A DNA stretch of 32,523 nucleotides from Palsa-883 sp035696165 (GCA_035696165.1 DASRQX010000395.1:1-32523), one strand, 5' to 3'. Positions 24,948 to 32,523 are shown, counted from the first letter of the stretch. Made by a program: numbers and translations. Notes: a model not told the origin generated them from the sequence alone.

Positions 24948-26117
24948 ATGTCCGTTCGCATCCTCGACGTGCGTGAGATCACGCAGCCGATCAGCTCGCC
25001 GATCCGCAACGCGTATATCGATTTCTCGAAGATGACCTCCAGCCTGGTGGCGGTGGTGACAGACGCGGTGCGGAATGGGCGGCGGGTGGTGGGGTATGGG
25101 TTCAACTCCAACGGGCGCTATGGGCAAGGCGGATTGATCCGGGAGCGGTTTGCACCGCGCATCCTGGAGGCGAAGCCGGAGACGCTGCTGGACGCAGCGG
25201 GGGAGAACCTGGACCCGGATCGCGTGTGGGCCTGCATGATGACGAACGAGAAGCCGGGCGGACATGGGGATCGATCGGTGGCGGTCGGCACGATCGACAT
25301 GGCGGTGTGGGACGCGACGGCGAAGCTTGCCGGCAAGCCGCTGTTCCGGCTGCTGGCCGAGCGGCACGGGATCGCGGCCGATCCCCGGGTGTTCGTCTAC
25401 GCGGCAGGTGGGTACTATTATCCGGGCAAGGGCGACGGCGCGCTGTGCACGGAGATGCGGTCTTATCTGGATCGCGGCTACACCGTGGTGAAGATGAAGA
25501 TCGGCGGCGAGAGCCTGGCCGAGGATCAGCGCCGGATCGAGGCGGTGCTGAAGGAGATCGGCACCGAGGCCAGGCTTGCGGTGGACGCCAACGGGCGGTT
25601 CGATCTGGCGACGGCGATCGATTACGCGAAGATGCTGCGGCAATATCATCTATTCTGGTACGAGGAAGCCGGCGATCCGCTGGACTACCAGCTTCAGGCG
25701 GCACTGGCGGAGTTCTATCCCGGGCCGATGGCGACCGGCGAAAACCTGTTCAGCCACCAGGATGCGCGCAATCTGCTTCGTCACGGCGGCATGCGGCCGG
25801 ACCGTGATTGGCTGCAATTCGACTGCGCGTTGTCGTACGGGCTGTGCGAGTACCAGCGGACGCTGGCGATGCTGAAGGATGCCGGCTGGAGCTGGAAGCG
25901 TTGCATTCCGCATGGCGGGCACCAGATGTCGCTGAACATCGCCGCCGGGCTGGGGCTGGGCGGGAATGAGAGCTATCCGGATGTCTTCCAGCCCTATGGT
26001 GGATTTCCGGACGGGACGCGGGTGGAGAACTCGATCGTAACGATGCCCGATTTGCCGGGGATCGGGTTCGAAGCGAAGTCCGACCTCTATCCGATCATGC
26101 GCGACCTGGCGGTGTAG
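24948..26117 (+). CDS. tarD: D(-)-tartrate dehydratase (enolase superfamily)
   Basis: A 389-residue Mg-dependent dehydratase that turns D-tartrate into oxaloacetate. The sequence strongly resembles the Bradyrhizobium enzyme as I recall it: SSPIRNAYIDFSKMTSSLVA at the start, the KxK motif with Lys182 and Lys184, metal ligands Asp213, Glu239 and Glu265, and His322 in IPHGGHQMS. Lys184 and His322 fall at the same numbers as the known catalytic residues, which also supports ATG 24948 over 24942; GGGGGAGA is eight bases upstream. No tartrate transporter or regulator is adjacent, so its induction is unclear. Confidence 0.92.
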   Translation: MSVRILDVREITQPISSPIRNAYIDFSKMTSSLVAVVTDAVRNGRRVVGYGFNSNGRYGQGGLIRERFAPRILEAKPETLLDAAGENLDPDRVWACMMTNEKPGGHGDRSVAVGTIDMAVWDATAKLAGKPLFRLLAERHGIAADPRVFVYAAGGYYYPGKGDGALCTEMRSYLDRGYTVVKMKIGGESLAEDQRRIEAVLKEIGTEARLAVDANGRFDLATAIDYAKMLRQYHLFWYEEAGDPLDYQLQAALAEFYPGPMATGENLFSHQDARNLLRHGGMRPDRDWLQFDCALSYGLCEYQRTLAMLKDAGWSWKRCIPHGGHQMSLNIAAGLGLGGNESYPDVFQPYGGFPDGTRVENSIVTMPDLPGIGFEAKSDLYPIMRDLAV

Positions 26118-26128
26118 GCTCGGGCAGA

Positions 26129-26168
26129 TTGAGCTTTGCATCCGTGCAGGGATATGCTAGGGATATCC
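26129..26168 (+). promoter_or_regulatory. Promoter and probable autoregulatory operator of mazEF
   Basis: TTGAGC (26129-26134), an 18-base spacer and TATGCT (26153-26158). Overlapping and just after it, AGGGATAT occurs twice (26148 and 26160 region), the second being part of the palindrome GGATATCC (26161-26168). A repeated site over the -10 fits binding by the MazE antitoxin, by analogy with known mazEF operons. Confidence 0.5.
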
Positions 26169-26189
26169 TCATCTGAAGTAGAGGCGAGC

Positions 26190-26450
26190 GTGCCGCACAT
26201 CACTGTTGGCAGGTGGGGCAAGAACCTCGCGGTCCGTTTTCCGGGCAATGTCGCGCGCGAAGTCGGCTTGCGCGAAGGCGAGCGGGTCGAGATCGAAACG
26301 CAGGACGGCGCGATTGTCATCCGTCGCGCGCCACCATATTTCACCTTGGAAGACCTGTTCCGTGGCCGCAGCCCGAAGGCATGGCGCGCTATATATGCCG
26401 GTGCGTTCAACTGGGGTGATGACGTCGGACGCGAGGCGGTCGAGGAATGA
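26190..26450 (+). CDS. mazE: MazE-type antitoxin (AbrB/SpoVT swapped-hairpin)
   Basis: An 86-residue antitoxin. The N-terminal 45 residues form the AbrB/MazE DNA-binding domain (VGRWGKNLAVRFPGNVAREV, LREGERVEIETQDGAIVIRR); the acidic, flexible rest (FTLEDLFRGRSPKAWRAIYA) should wrap the toxin. GTG 26190 with GAGG six bases upstream is the best start; ATG 26154 is in frame but lacks a ribosome site and overlaps the promoter. It overlaps mazF by the four bases ATGA. Confidence 0.88.
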   Translation: MPHITVGRWGKNLAVRFPGNVAREVGLREGERVEIETQDGAIVIRRAPPYFTLEDLFRGRSPKAWRAIYAGAFNWGDDVGREAVEE

Positions 26451-26809
26451 CGTCGCCCGGCCATGTGCCGGACGTGTATGTGCCGGATGTGGGCGATCTG
26501 ATCTGGACCGATTTCGACCCGACGCGGGGCCGCGAACAGGCGGGCCGACGGCCGGCGCTCGTCGTTTCGCCGGCGGCGTTCACCGAGAATACCGGCCTTG
26601 CGGTGGTCTGCCTGATCACCTCGCGGGTGCGTCCGTTTCCGACCAGTGTGGTGTTGCCCGCAGGTCTGCCGGTCGGCGGTGAGATCCTAACTAGCCACAT
26701 TCGCAGCATCGACACGCAGGCTCGACCGGTGCGTTACGCGGGCGCCGCGGTTGGCTCGGAGATTGCTCAGCTTGTGCGGGCCAAGCTAAACACGCTCGTG
26801 ACAATCTGA
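26447..26809 (+). CDS. mazF: MazF/PemK-type endoribonuclease toxin
   Basis: A 120-residue mRNA interferase. Key segments are VGDLIWTDFDPTRGREQAGR (with the catalytic-loop Arg), PALVVSPAAFTENTG, the catalytic Thr/Ser region CLITSRV, and LTSHIRSIDTQARP. The N-terminus contains a duplicated VPDVYVPDVGD, encoded by a 15-bp tandem repeat at 26465-26494; E. coli MazF has one such unit. All important residues appear intact, so it should be active and controlled by the coupled mazE. Confidence 0.92.
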   Translation: MTSPGHVPDVYVPDVGDLIWTDFDPTRGREQAGRRPALVVSPAAFTENTGLAVVCLITSRVRPFPTSVVLPAGLPVGGEILTSHIRSIDTQARPVRYAGAAVGSEIAQLVRAKLNTLVTI

Positions 26810-26891
26810 CGGCGATATATGTCGATAAGACGAAGCGTACAGCCCGTTGAGCGCGGCGCAATTCGGCCAGTTCATCGCGCACCTGCCATGG

Positions 26892-26920
26892 GAGCGGGCC
26901 AAAATATCCTTGGCCCGCTC
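26892..26920. terminator. Hairpin between convergent mazF and the LCIB-like gene
   Basis: GAGCGGGCCAA (26892-26902) pairs perfectly with TTGGCCCGCTC (26910-26920) around AATATCC. There is no long T-run, but the location between two converging genes suits a bidirectional terminator. Confidence 0.6.
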
Positions 26921-26968
26921 ACGTCCACCGCGAAACGCCGGGCTTCGGGGAGTCGGCCGCGGGCGCGG

Positions 26969-28087
26969 TTACACGGATGGCAGTTCGATCCCCTCCGCGG
27001 CCGCCATCGTTTCGATCGCCGCGTCGAACGAGATCTGGTCGGGGTTCTCGACCGACTGCGCGGCCAACGCATCGAACAATGCGTCCTGCTCGAGCAGGAA
27101 CGTCGTGCCGTTACGCAGGCGGGCATAGGCGGCCCAGGGAACGAACTTGGTCAGCGGGAACAGCAGACCGGCGCGCGGCGACACGTCGACGTTCAGCCCG
27201 GACATGAACAGCACGTTCTTGTCATGATAGGCCGGCTCGCGCTGGATGGTGCGGTAGGTGCGATCGAACTCGATCTGCGTGTGATAGCGCGCGGCGTCCA
27301 GAGCGGGGTTGGGCGAGGTGACCAGCGTGGGCATCGCGGGGGCGAGCGCCTCCTCCAGCAGGTCGTGTCCCTCGGGCCCGACAACCGGCTGACGGCGGAA
27401 GAAGAAGAACAGATCGGCGCCGAGCAGGTCGCCGATCGGGCGCCTGGCGCCGTGCCAGTCGAGATCCGGCAGCAGGGCAAGCAGCGATGGCGCCGCGGCG
27501 AACGCCTTCGACGTTGCCAGCACGAGCAGCGGGGCCGGTTGCGCGAGATCGATGAAGCGGTTGAGGTGCGGGAACAAGCCCTCGGTGCGGTGCGGATCGA
27601 GCAGCGCGTTGTCGATGAACACCGCCGGTATGCCGTCGACCGCGCCGAGCTGCACGTCGTTGCGGGCGTGGCGGTATTCCTGCTGATACCAATCCAGCAC
27701 ACCTGACTGCTTGCCGCAGTTGGCGCCGAACTCGCCATGTGCCGTGCGCTGGCGCTGATAGACGCCGAAACGTTGTTGATCAGCATCGTAACCGACATGG
27801 CTTGCCTGGACGATCACCAGGTCCTCGCCGTGATGCGCATGCGGGCCATGGCGATCGGTTGCGACCTTGCCGCCCACGCGTCTGTGGTCGAACGGGAAGG
27901 TGCCGAAATGCTGGGCCAGCAGGATGACCGGGTATCCCTGGCTCTCGTTGGAGCAAAACGCGCGGGACGGCATCATGCGATCGCGCCTGAAGCCCAGCGA
28001 CTGGCAGTAATTGTAGAGCTTCGGCACGAACTGGCTGTAGCGGATCGCCATCCGGCCGAGCCGCAGATCGCCCATCATGTGATGCAT
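26969..28087 (-). CDS. Probable LCIB/C-type beta-carbonic anhydrase family protein
   Basis: A 372-residue cytosolic protein. The first 150 residues resemble the limiting-CO2-inducible protein B/C family of zinc carbonic anhydrases: a Cys in AFCSNES (Cys45), FGTFPFDHRRVGGKV, the conserved DLVIVQASHVGYD (His97) and GANCGKQSGVL (Cys124). Cys45/His97/Cys124 would be the zinc ligands; that mapping is inferred. The remaining 220 residues look soluble and are not recognised. The start at 28087 has AAAGAGG about nine bases upstream; the frame extends upstream but without a ribosome site. Divergent from the MFS gene. Confidence 0.6.
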   Translation of the reverse strand: MHHMMGDLRLGRMAIRYSQFVPKLYNYCQSLGFRRDRMMPSRAFCSNESQGYPVILLAQHFGTFPFDHRRVGGKVATDRHGPHAHHGEDLVIVQASHVGYDADQQRFGVYQRQRTAHGEFGANCGKQSGVLDWYQQEYRHARNDVQLGAVDGIPAVFIDNALLDPHRTEGLFPHLNRFIDLAQPAPLLVLATSKAFAAAPSLLALLPDLDWHGARRPIGDLLGADLFFFFRRQPVVGPEGHDLLEEALAPAMPTLVTSPNPALDAARYHTQIEFDRTYRTIQREPAYHDKNVLFMSGLNVDVSPRAGLLFPLTKFVPWAAYARLRNGTTFLLEQDALFDALAAQSVENPDQISFDAAIETMAAAEGIELPSV

Positions 28088-28296
28088 GGTGGTGCCTCTT
28101 TCCGCCCGCCCGGGACGCGGGCGGCGACGATAGCGAAGCATCGCCGGTGGACCAAGCGGCATGCGATGGGCCGGGGTGCGGGAAGGCTGCCGGCAGAGAT
28201 GGTGAGCGCCGGCGGTGATTGTTGCGGCGCCGATGTTTGACGCACTGCAACAGGACGGGCATCGTCATTGCACCTAGGCTTCGGAGCGCCGACCGG

Positions 28297-29508
28297 ATGG
28301 CTGTCAGCCGCACGACCCGTGTAAACCTGTTGATCAGCAACGGGCATTTCCTCTCGCATTTCTACGTGCTGACCCTGCCGCCGATGTTCATTGCCTGGCA
28401 GCACACGTTCGACGTCAGCTTCGCTCAACTTGGGATGGCGATCATGCTGATGTCAGGCATGACCGCGCTGCTGCAGACCCCGGTCGGGTTCCTGGTGGAC
28501 CGGCACGGCGCGCGACCGTTTCTGGTGGGTGGCGCGTTGCTGATGTCGCTCTCGATAGCCGCGATGGGGTTCGCCACCAGCTTCTGGCAGATCATGGTGC
28601 TGGCCGCGCTGTCGGGCGTCGGCAACTCGGTGATCCATCCGGCCGACTATGCGATACTGTCGGGCTCGGTGGACAAGGAGCGCATTGGCCGTTCGTTCGC
28701 GCTGCATACGTTCAGTGGAAATCTGGGGTTTTCCGCGGCGCCACCGGTGACGGCGCTGTTGATGACGGCGATCGGCTGGCGCGGCGCGCTGATGGTGGTG
28801 GGGTTTCTTGGCGTGCCCGTGGTGGCCTCGATCCTGCTGCAGAGCGGCATCCTGAAGGACCAGGTGCGGCACGAGCCGGCTTATGACGGCGCGGCGCTGA
28901 GCGGGCGGCAGTTGCTGACCAGCCGGACGATGTTGCTGTTCTTTGCGTTCTTCGCGCTGGGGGCGATGGCGGGCGGCGGGATACAGGCGTGGCTGGTGAC
29001 GGTGCTGCACACGGTCAAGGGCATGGACCTGGAGGTCGCGTCTTCCGCGCTGACCGGTTACATGGCCGGATCGACCGTGGGCGTGCTGGTCGGCGGGTGG
29101 TTCGCCGACCGGTTCAAGCGCCATGTGCTGGTCTTCGCCGTGGTGCTGACCATTGCGTCAGCGGTTCTGATATTGGCGGTCGATACATTGTCCTTGTCGG
29201 GCGTGGTCACCGCGCTGGTGATGTTCGCCTCCGGCTTGGCGTTCGGGTCCAGCCGCACGCCACGCGACGTGATGCTGAAGGACGCGGCGCCGCCGGGGCA
29301 GATCGGCAAGGTGTTCGGATTTGTCAGCGCGGGACTGCCGTTGGGCGGCGCGATCACGCCGGTGCCGTTCGGCATGCTGATCGATCACGGCCACCCGGAG
29401 TTGGTGCTGGTGCTGGTCGCGGTGATCCTGCTGGCCAGCCTGTTGTGTGTCGGCAGCGCCAAGGCTTCGGCACGAGCGGCGCCGATGGTGGTGGCGGCAG
29501 CGGAATAA
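28297..29508 (+). CDS. Major facilitator superfamily transporter
   Basis: A 403-residue inner-membrane transporter with about 12 hydrophobic segments. The loop 2-3 signature GFLVDRHGARPFLVGG (residues about 65-80) and its counterpart GGWFADRFKRHVLVF in the second half are classic MFS features. HPADYAILSGSVDKERIGRS recalls the fosmidomycin-resistance/YfkF-like branch. The substrate cannot be told. ATG 28297 (MAVSRTTRVNLLIS) starts directly before the first helix. Its last 124 bases overlap the convergent glycosyltransferase gene. Confidence 0.88.
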   Translation: MAVSRTTRVNLLISNGHFLSHFYVLTLPPMFIAWQHTFDVSFAQLGMAIMLMSGMTALLQTPVGFLVDRHGARPFLVGGALLMSLSIAAMGFATSFWQIMVLAALSGVGNSVIHPADYAILSGSVDKERIGRSFALHTFSGNLGFSAAPPVTALLMTAIGWRGALMVVGFLGVPVVASILLQSGILKDQVRHEPAYDGAALSGRQLLTSRTMLLFFAFFALGAMAGGGIQAWLVTVLHTVKGMDLEVASSALTGYMAGSTVGVLVGGWFADRFKRHVLVFAVVLTIASAVLILAVDTLSLSGVVTALVMFASGLAFGSSRTPRDVMLKDAAPPGQIGKVFGFVSAGLPLGGAITPVPFGMLIDHGHPELVLVLVAVILLASLLCVGSAKASARAAPMVVAAAE

Positions 29509-30995
29509 TCAGCTGGCGGCCAGGCGTGTAGGCGGATGCCGCGCAGCACGGTGACGGCGGCCAGCACGCGACCGCGCAGTGTGATAGTGGCTGGCGGCAG
29601 GTCCTCGATACGGTCGAACAACGGGGCGAGGCGGGTGCGGGCGGCGTCGGGGTGGTCCAGCACCAGCAGCAGGACGTCGTCGCCGATGAAGCGGGCCGGA
29701 TTGGTTGCAAAGCCGAACTGGCGTGCGTCCCTGTTGAGGCACAGCACGGTGACCTGGGGCCCCAGGGCGTAGGCGATCTTTCCGGTATCGCGCCAGTTGT
29801 CGGCACCGATCACAAGGCCGGGCTGGGTCAACAGGCCGCGTGCCGCCAGCTCGGATCGCAGGGAGGTCCAGTCGATGCCTTCGAGGTCCGGATCGCGCTT
29901 CGTCGCCGCGGCGATGGCCGGGCCGAGCCAGTCGAGCCGGAGCTGGATCGATACCACCGCGAGCGCGAGCACGACGAGGCCGGCGGTGGCGATCAGGCCA
30001 CGGCGCGTCAGCCAGCCCTGGCCGCGCGCCACCGAGTGGCCGAGCAGTGGGAACAGCATCAGGTAGCCGGGTGCCGCCCAATGGAACAGCACGCGCTGGC
30101 TGGACCACGCGGCGATCAGCGCGAAGCCGAGGATCGGCGGGGCCGCGAGACAGCACAGCAGCCAGCCGCGCCACTCGGCGGGACCCTGGCGGAGTGTGGC
30201 GATGGCGGTGCGCAGCATCGGGACCCAGATCCAGGGCAGCAAAAACAGTGCTTCGCCGGCCAGGACGATGAGCGGGCCGAGCGGATGGAAGCGCAGGCCG
30301 GTGGCGCGCTCGCCTTGGAAGGCGAAGGACGCCCAGCCGTGGGTCGCGTTCCACGCGGCGACGGGCGCGAAAATCAGGGCGACGAGCAAGGCGGCGAGCC
30401 AGGGTGCCGGGCGGGTCAGCCAGTGGCAGTGGGCGGGGTTGGTCAGCAAATACAGGAATGCGCCGCCGAGCCAGAGGATCGCCGAATATTTCGACACCAG
30501 CGCCAGTCCGGCGAACAGTCCGCAGATCAGCCACCACGGCAGCGCTTGCCGGCCGGTGGACGGCAGGGCGCGGAGCAGCGCGAGCGTGGCGGCGAGCAGT
30601 GCGCAGTCGAGCGGGCCGTCGGGCAACACCCAGGTGCCGGTGGTGACGCCGAATACCGGCGACAGGTTCAGCAACAATGCGGCGGTGAGCCCGGCGCGCG
30701 CGTCGGCGATCCGCGTGCCGAGGCGGAACATCAGCCAGGTGGACAGCGCGAACAGCAGGATGAATGGCAGGCGCACGACGATCGGCGCCTCGGTGCCGAA
30801 CAGATGCGCCGCGCCCCAGGACAGCCACCACGACGCTGGCGGGTGGTCGAAGTAGCCGAGGCCGAGCGTGCGCCCGGCGGCGACCATGTAGCTTTCGTCG
30901 ACGCCGAGCCCGAGCGCCCAGCCGAAGCCCAGGCGCAGCAACGTGCTAAGCACGATAAGCGTAAGCAGTGGGGAAACGCTAAACCGGTTGTTCAT
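29385..30995 (-). CDS. GT39/ArnT-like membrane glycosyltransferase
   Basis: A 536-residue polytopic membrane protein of the GT-C fold, which transfers sugars from lipid-linked donors. The first outer loop has the catalytic-type acidic motif DESYM followed by YFDHPPASWW, as in ArnT and PMT_2 proteins (PF13231). Nine to eleven helices follow, then a C-terminal outer domain (DWTSLRSELAARGLL). The natural end should be near RLHAWPPADY; the frame instead continues 35 residues antisense to the MFS gene, probably because an original stop was lost. Start ATG 30995 is before the first helix; in-frame ATGs further upstream overlap the small divergent gene. Confidence 0.85.
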   Translation of the reverse strand: MNNRFSVSPLLTLIVLSTLLRLGFGWALGLGVDESYMVAAGRTLGLGYFDHPPASWWLSWGAAHLFGTEAPIVVRLPFILLFALSTWLMFRLGTRIADARAGLTAALLLNLSPVFGVTTGTWVLPDGPLDCALLAATLALLRALPSTGRQALPWWLICGLFAGLALVSKYSAILWLGGAFLYLLTNPAHCHWLTRPAPWLAALLVALIFAPVAAWNATHGWASFAFQGERATGLRFHPLGPLIVLAGEALFLLPWIWVPMLRTAIATLRQGPAEWRGWLLCCLAAPPILGFALIAAWSSQRVLFHWAAPGYLMLFPLLGHSVARGQGWLTRRGLIATAGLVVLALAVVSIQLRLDWLGPAIAAATKRDPDLEGIDWTSLRSELAARGLLTQPGLVIGADNWRDTGKIAYALGPQVTVLCLNRDARQFGFATNPARFIGDDVLLLVLDHPDAARTRLAPLFDRIEDLPPATITLRGRVLAAVTVLRGIRLHAWPPADYSAAATTIGAARAEALALPTHNRLASRITATSTSTNSGWP

Positions 30996-31017
30996 GTGGC
31001 CGTGCGACGGAAGCGAC

Positions 31018-31242
31018 ATGCCGTCGTATTTCGACCGGTTCGGGCCCATCGAGGTATTCTCCAACCACGACTGGCGGCGGTTGCACCAGCGCGGCCTGTC
31101 GTTGGAGGCCGTGCATCACGCGCTGGCCACAATCCCTAAATCCGGCACGTCGGCGGAGACTATGATATACACCGACGGACACGTCGCCGCGGTCGTTAAT
31201 GCGACGACTGGGATGATTGTCACTTTGTGGTGGATTCCGTGA
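31018..31242 (+). CDS. Small toxin-like protein resembling DUF4258 domains
   Basis: A 74-residue protein (MPSYFDRFGPIEVFSNHDW at the start). The pattern HDWRRLHQRGLSLEAVHHAL, then IYTDGHVAAVVNATTGMIVT, follows the layout of DUF4258 domains and of many C-terminal toxin tips: His-x-(3)-R..RG, a helix, then a strand pair ending in a hydrophobic threonine segment. GGAAG five bases before the ATG supports the start. It lies 22 bases from the divergent glycosyltransferase start and shares GTGA with the next gene. A role as toxin in a pair is inferred from architecture. Confidence 0.6.
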   Translation: MPSYFDRFGPIEVFSNHDWRRLHQRGLSLEAVHHALATIPKSGTSAETMIYTDGHVAAVVNATTGMIVTLWWIP

Positions 31243-31547
31243 ACGACGCTGAGGCCAAGGCAGTCGCCAACGGCTCAACGCACAACCGGCGGTACATGAC
31301 GCCTGGGACCGCGTGCGGGTGCTTCTATTGCCTGCAGGTATTCCCGGCCGACGAGGTCGTGGGGTGGATTGACGACGGCCGGACGGCGCTGTGCCCACGC
31401 TGCGGAATAGATTCCGTCGTGCCTGGCGTGACCGACGGGGCGACCCTTCAGGCGTTGAACAATCGGGGCTTCGGCCGATCGCACCAACTGTCCGCGGCCG
31501 AGCGGGATGCCATGTCGGCACGCCCTCGGCGCGCGTCCGGTCGGTAA
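31239..31547 (+). CDS. Small zinc-ribbon protein, possible cognate immunity/antitoxin
   Basis: A 102-residue cytosolic protein. CGCFYCLQVFPADEVVGWID and TALCPRCGIDSVVPG contain two CxxC knuckles (CFYC and CPRC) that make a zinc ribbon. Similar small proteins with WIDDG.TALCP.CGIDSVI are, from memory, widely scattered and often sit next to toxin-like genes. The start GTG 31239 overlaps the TGA of the preceding gene by the four bases GTGA, so the two are translationally coupled. The immunity role is inferred. Confidence 0.75.
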   Translation: MNDAEAKAVANGSTHNRRYMTPGTACGCFYCLQVFPADEVVGWIDDGRTALCPRCGIDSVVPGVTDGATLQALNNRGFGRSHQLSAAERDAMSARPRRASGR

Positions 31548-31560
31548 GTTTCCGCGACCG

Positions 31561-32406
31561 CTAAGCCTCCACCACTTTCTGCGTCTGCACGCCGAGGCCC
31601 TCGCACGACAGCCGCATCACGTCGCCGACCTTCAGGAATATCGGCTGCGGCTTGATGCCGGAGCCGACGCCCGGCGGGGTGCCGGTGGCGATCACATCGC
31701 CCGAGTGCAGTGTAATGAAGTGGCTGACATAGCTGACCAGCTTCACCACGCCGAAGACCATCGTCTTGGTGGTGCCGTTCTGCATCCGCTTGCCATTCAC
31801 CTCGGTCCACAGCGGAACGTTCTGCGGATCGGGGACCTCGTCCTTGGTGACGACCCACGGACCCGTCGGGCCGAATGTGTCGCAGCCCTTGCCCTTGTCC
31901 CAGGTGCCCGCGCGCTCCAACTGGAATTCGCGTTCGGAGACATCGTTGCAGACGCAGTAGCCGGCGACATGATCCAGCGCGGCGTGCTCCGGCACGTAGC
32001 GCGCGGTCTTGCCGATGACGATGCCGAACTCGACCTCCCAGTCGAGCTTCTTGGAACCGCGGGGCATCTTCACGTCGTCGTTCGGGCCGCTTAGCGCGCC
32101 GAGCGATTTCAGGAAGATGATCGGCTCTTTCGGCAGCGGCATGCCGGCTTCCGCAGCGTGGTCGGCGTAGTTCAGGCCGATGCACACATAGTTCACCGGG
32201 CGGGCGACGCAGGACCCCAGGCGCACGCTGGCATCCACCTTCGGCAGCGTTTTCGGATCGATGCCGGCGATCATTTTCAGCGCTTCCGGCGACAGCGCGT
32301 AGCCGTCGATGTCGCGCACCACGCTGGCAAGGCAGCGGATGTCCCCGGCCGCATCGAGCAGTCCCGGTCTCTCGGCCCCGACCGGGCCGTAGCGCAGCAG
32401 CTTCAT
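31561..32406 (-). CDS. Fumarylacetoacetate hydrolase family protein
   Basis: A 281-residue enzyme with the FAH fold. The metal site is visible in KKLDWEVEFGIVIGK (Glu pair) and CNDVSEREFQ (Asp), with substrate-binding ATGTPPGVGSG near the C-terminus; YVCIGLNYADHAAEAGMPLP is the lead-in typical of the 2,4-diketo-3-deoxy-sugar-acid hydrolase/ureidoglycolate-lyase-annotated group. GGGAGAA about eight bases before the ATG supports the start. A probable short-chain dehydrogenase gene ends just upstream on the same strand, an arrangement seen in sugar-acid degradation clusters. The exact substrate is uncertain. Confidence 0.9.
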   Translation of the reverse strand: MKLLRYGPVGAERPGLLDAAGDIRCLASVVRDIDGYALSPEALKMIAGIDPKTLPKVDASVRLGSCVARPVNYVCIGLNYADHAAEAGMPLPKEPIIFLKSLGALSGPNDDVKMPRGSKKLDWEVEFGIVIGKTARYVPEHAALDHVAGYCVCNDVSEREFQLERAGTWDKGKGCDTFGPTGPWVVTKDEVPDPQNVPLWTEVNGKRMQNGTTKTMVFGVVKLVSYVSHFITLHSGDVIATGTPPGVGSGIKPQPIFLKVGDVMRLSCEGLGVQTQKVVEA

Positions 32407-32420
32407 GGCGATGTTCTCCC

Positions 32421-32500
32421 TGTCTGCTAGGTGCAGTGTCTGCTAGGTGCAGTGACTACGTCTGGTCGCGAGCCAGCGGCTATTACCCAGCGGCTTTTAC
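32421..32500. repeat. Two short tandem duplications between SDR and FAH genes
   Basis: TGTCTGCTAGGTGCAG occurs twice back to back (32421-32436, 32437-32452, exact). Further on, CCAGCGGCTATTAC and CCAGCGGCTTTTAC adjoin (32473-32486, 32487-32500), the second containing the stop codon of the upstream gene. Confidence 0.8.
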
Positions 32501-32523
32501 AACGTCCAGCCGCCATCTATCAC
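32497..32523 (-). CDS. C-terminus of a probable short-chain dehydrogenase/reductase (partial)
   Basis: Only the last eight codons and stop lie in the window: VIDGGWTL followed by TAA (complement of 32497-32499). The (V/I)DGG(W/Y)T ending is the classic C-terminus of SDR enzymes. It would sit upstream of the FAH-family gene on the same strand, suggesting a shared operon. Confidence 0.55.
   Translation of the reverse strand: MIDGGWTL

Noticed and set aside
28087..28296. TTGACG at about 28240 as -35 of an MFS promoter
   Set aside because: No acceptable -10 at 16-18 bases; the match could be chance.
29652..31139. 495-codon plus-strand open frame antisense to the glycosyltransferase gene
   Set aside because: Gln/Arg/Gly-rich composition typical of a shadow frame; the minus strand encodes a full membrane protein with conserved motifs.

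Overview
The window is a GC-rich stretch of a bacterial chromosome. The gene families (RluB, RsmD, stand-alone BirA, an MlaA/MlaC pair, tandem Dpp-type transporter genes, a D-tartrate dehydratase) and the order purD-tadA-rluB-rsmD point to an alphaproteobacterium, most likely Acetobacteraceae or another Rhodospirillales lineage. The lineage is an inference from family recognition. No rRNA or tRNA gene, prophage, CRISPR array or intact insertion sequence was seen.

Layout. 1-7.3 kb is housekeeping: purD, tadA (convergent), a carboxymuconolactone-decarboxylase-like protein, a PuuD-type amidotransferase, a broken small gene, rluB, rsmD, a degenerate histidine-kinase-ATPase-like protein, RidA and birA. 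7.6-15.9 kb is one ABC peptide transporter locus: two tandem paralogous substrate-binding proteins, each with its own near-identical promoter, then two permeases and two ATPases. 16.0-20.7 kb holds a GNAT acetyltransferase, mlaC and mlaA on the minus strand, a MarR regulator with a DUF2000 protein, and a serine hydrolase. 20.7-22.9 kb is decayed DNA with palindromes and a doubly frameshifted gene. 22.9-26.1 kb carries threonine synthase, a small lipoprotein and D-tartrate dehydratase. 26.2-26.8 kb is a MazEF toxin-antitoxin pair. 27.0-31.0 kb holds a probable LCIB-type carbonic anhydrase homologue, an MFS transporter and a GT39-type membrane glycosyltransferase. The right end has a small toxin-like/zinc-ribbon pair, a fumarylacetoacetate-hydrolase-family enzyme and the last codons of a probable short-chain dehydrogenase.

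The most unusual content lies between genes. (1) From the rluB stop to the rsmD start runs a 14-15 bp repeat array in which TGATG stop/start overlaps link three tiny ORFs into an unbroken termination-reinitiation chain. (2) Four long imperfect palindromes have diverged arms, but three share the same 11-base centre, GCGCTTCGCGC. (3) A second family of nested palindromes (three copies) ends in ATACCAG/CTGGTAT. One copy is flanked by a 14-bp direct repeat; removing the element and one repeat restores an mlaA frame that runs into the mlaC start codon. Another copy lies at the start of the HATPase-like gene. (4) Short tandem duplications of 14-30 bp sit repeatedly at gene starts and ends. (5) G-rich tracts plus a 30-bp hairpin repeat follow two transporter genes.

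How the genes work together: the Dpp locus forms a complete importer. MlaA and MlaC belong to the outer-membrane phospholipid transport system, whose inner-membrane parts are not here. MarR and DUF2000 probably form one unit. MazE/MazF and the 31.0-31.5 kb pair are each translationally coupled. D-tartrate dehydratase and the FAH-family/SDR pair suggest use of sugar acids.
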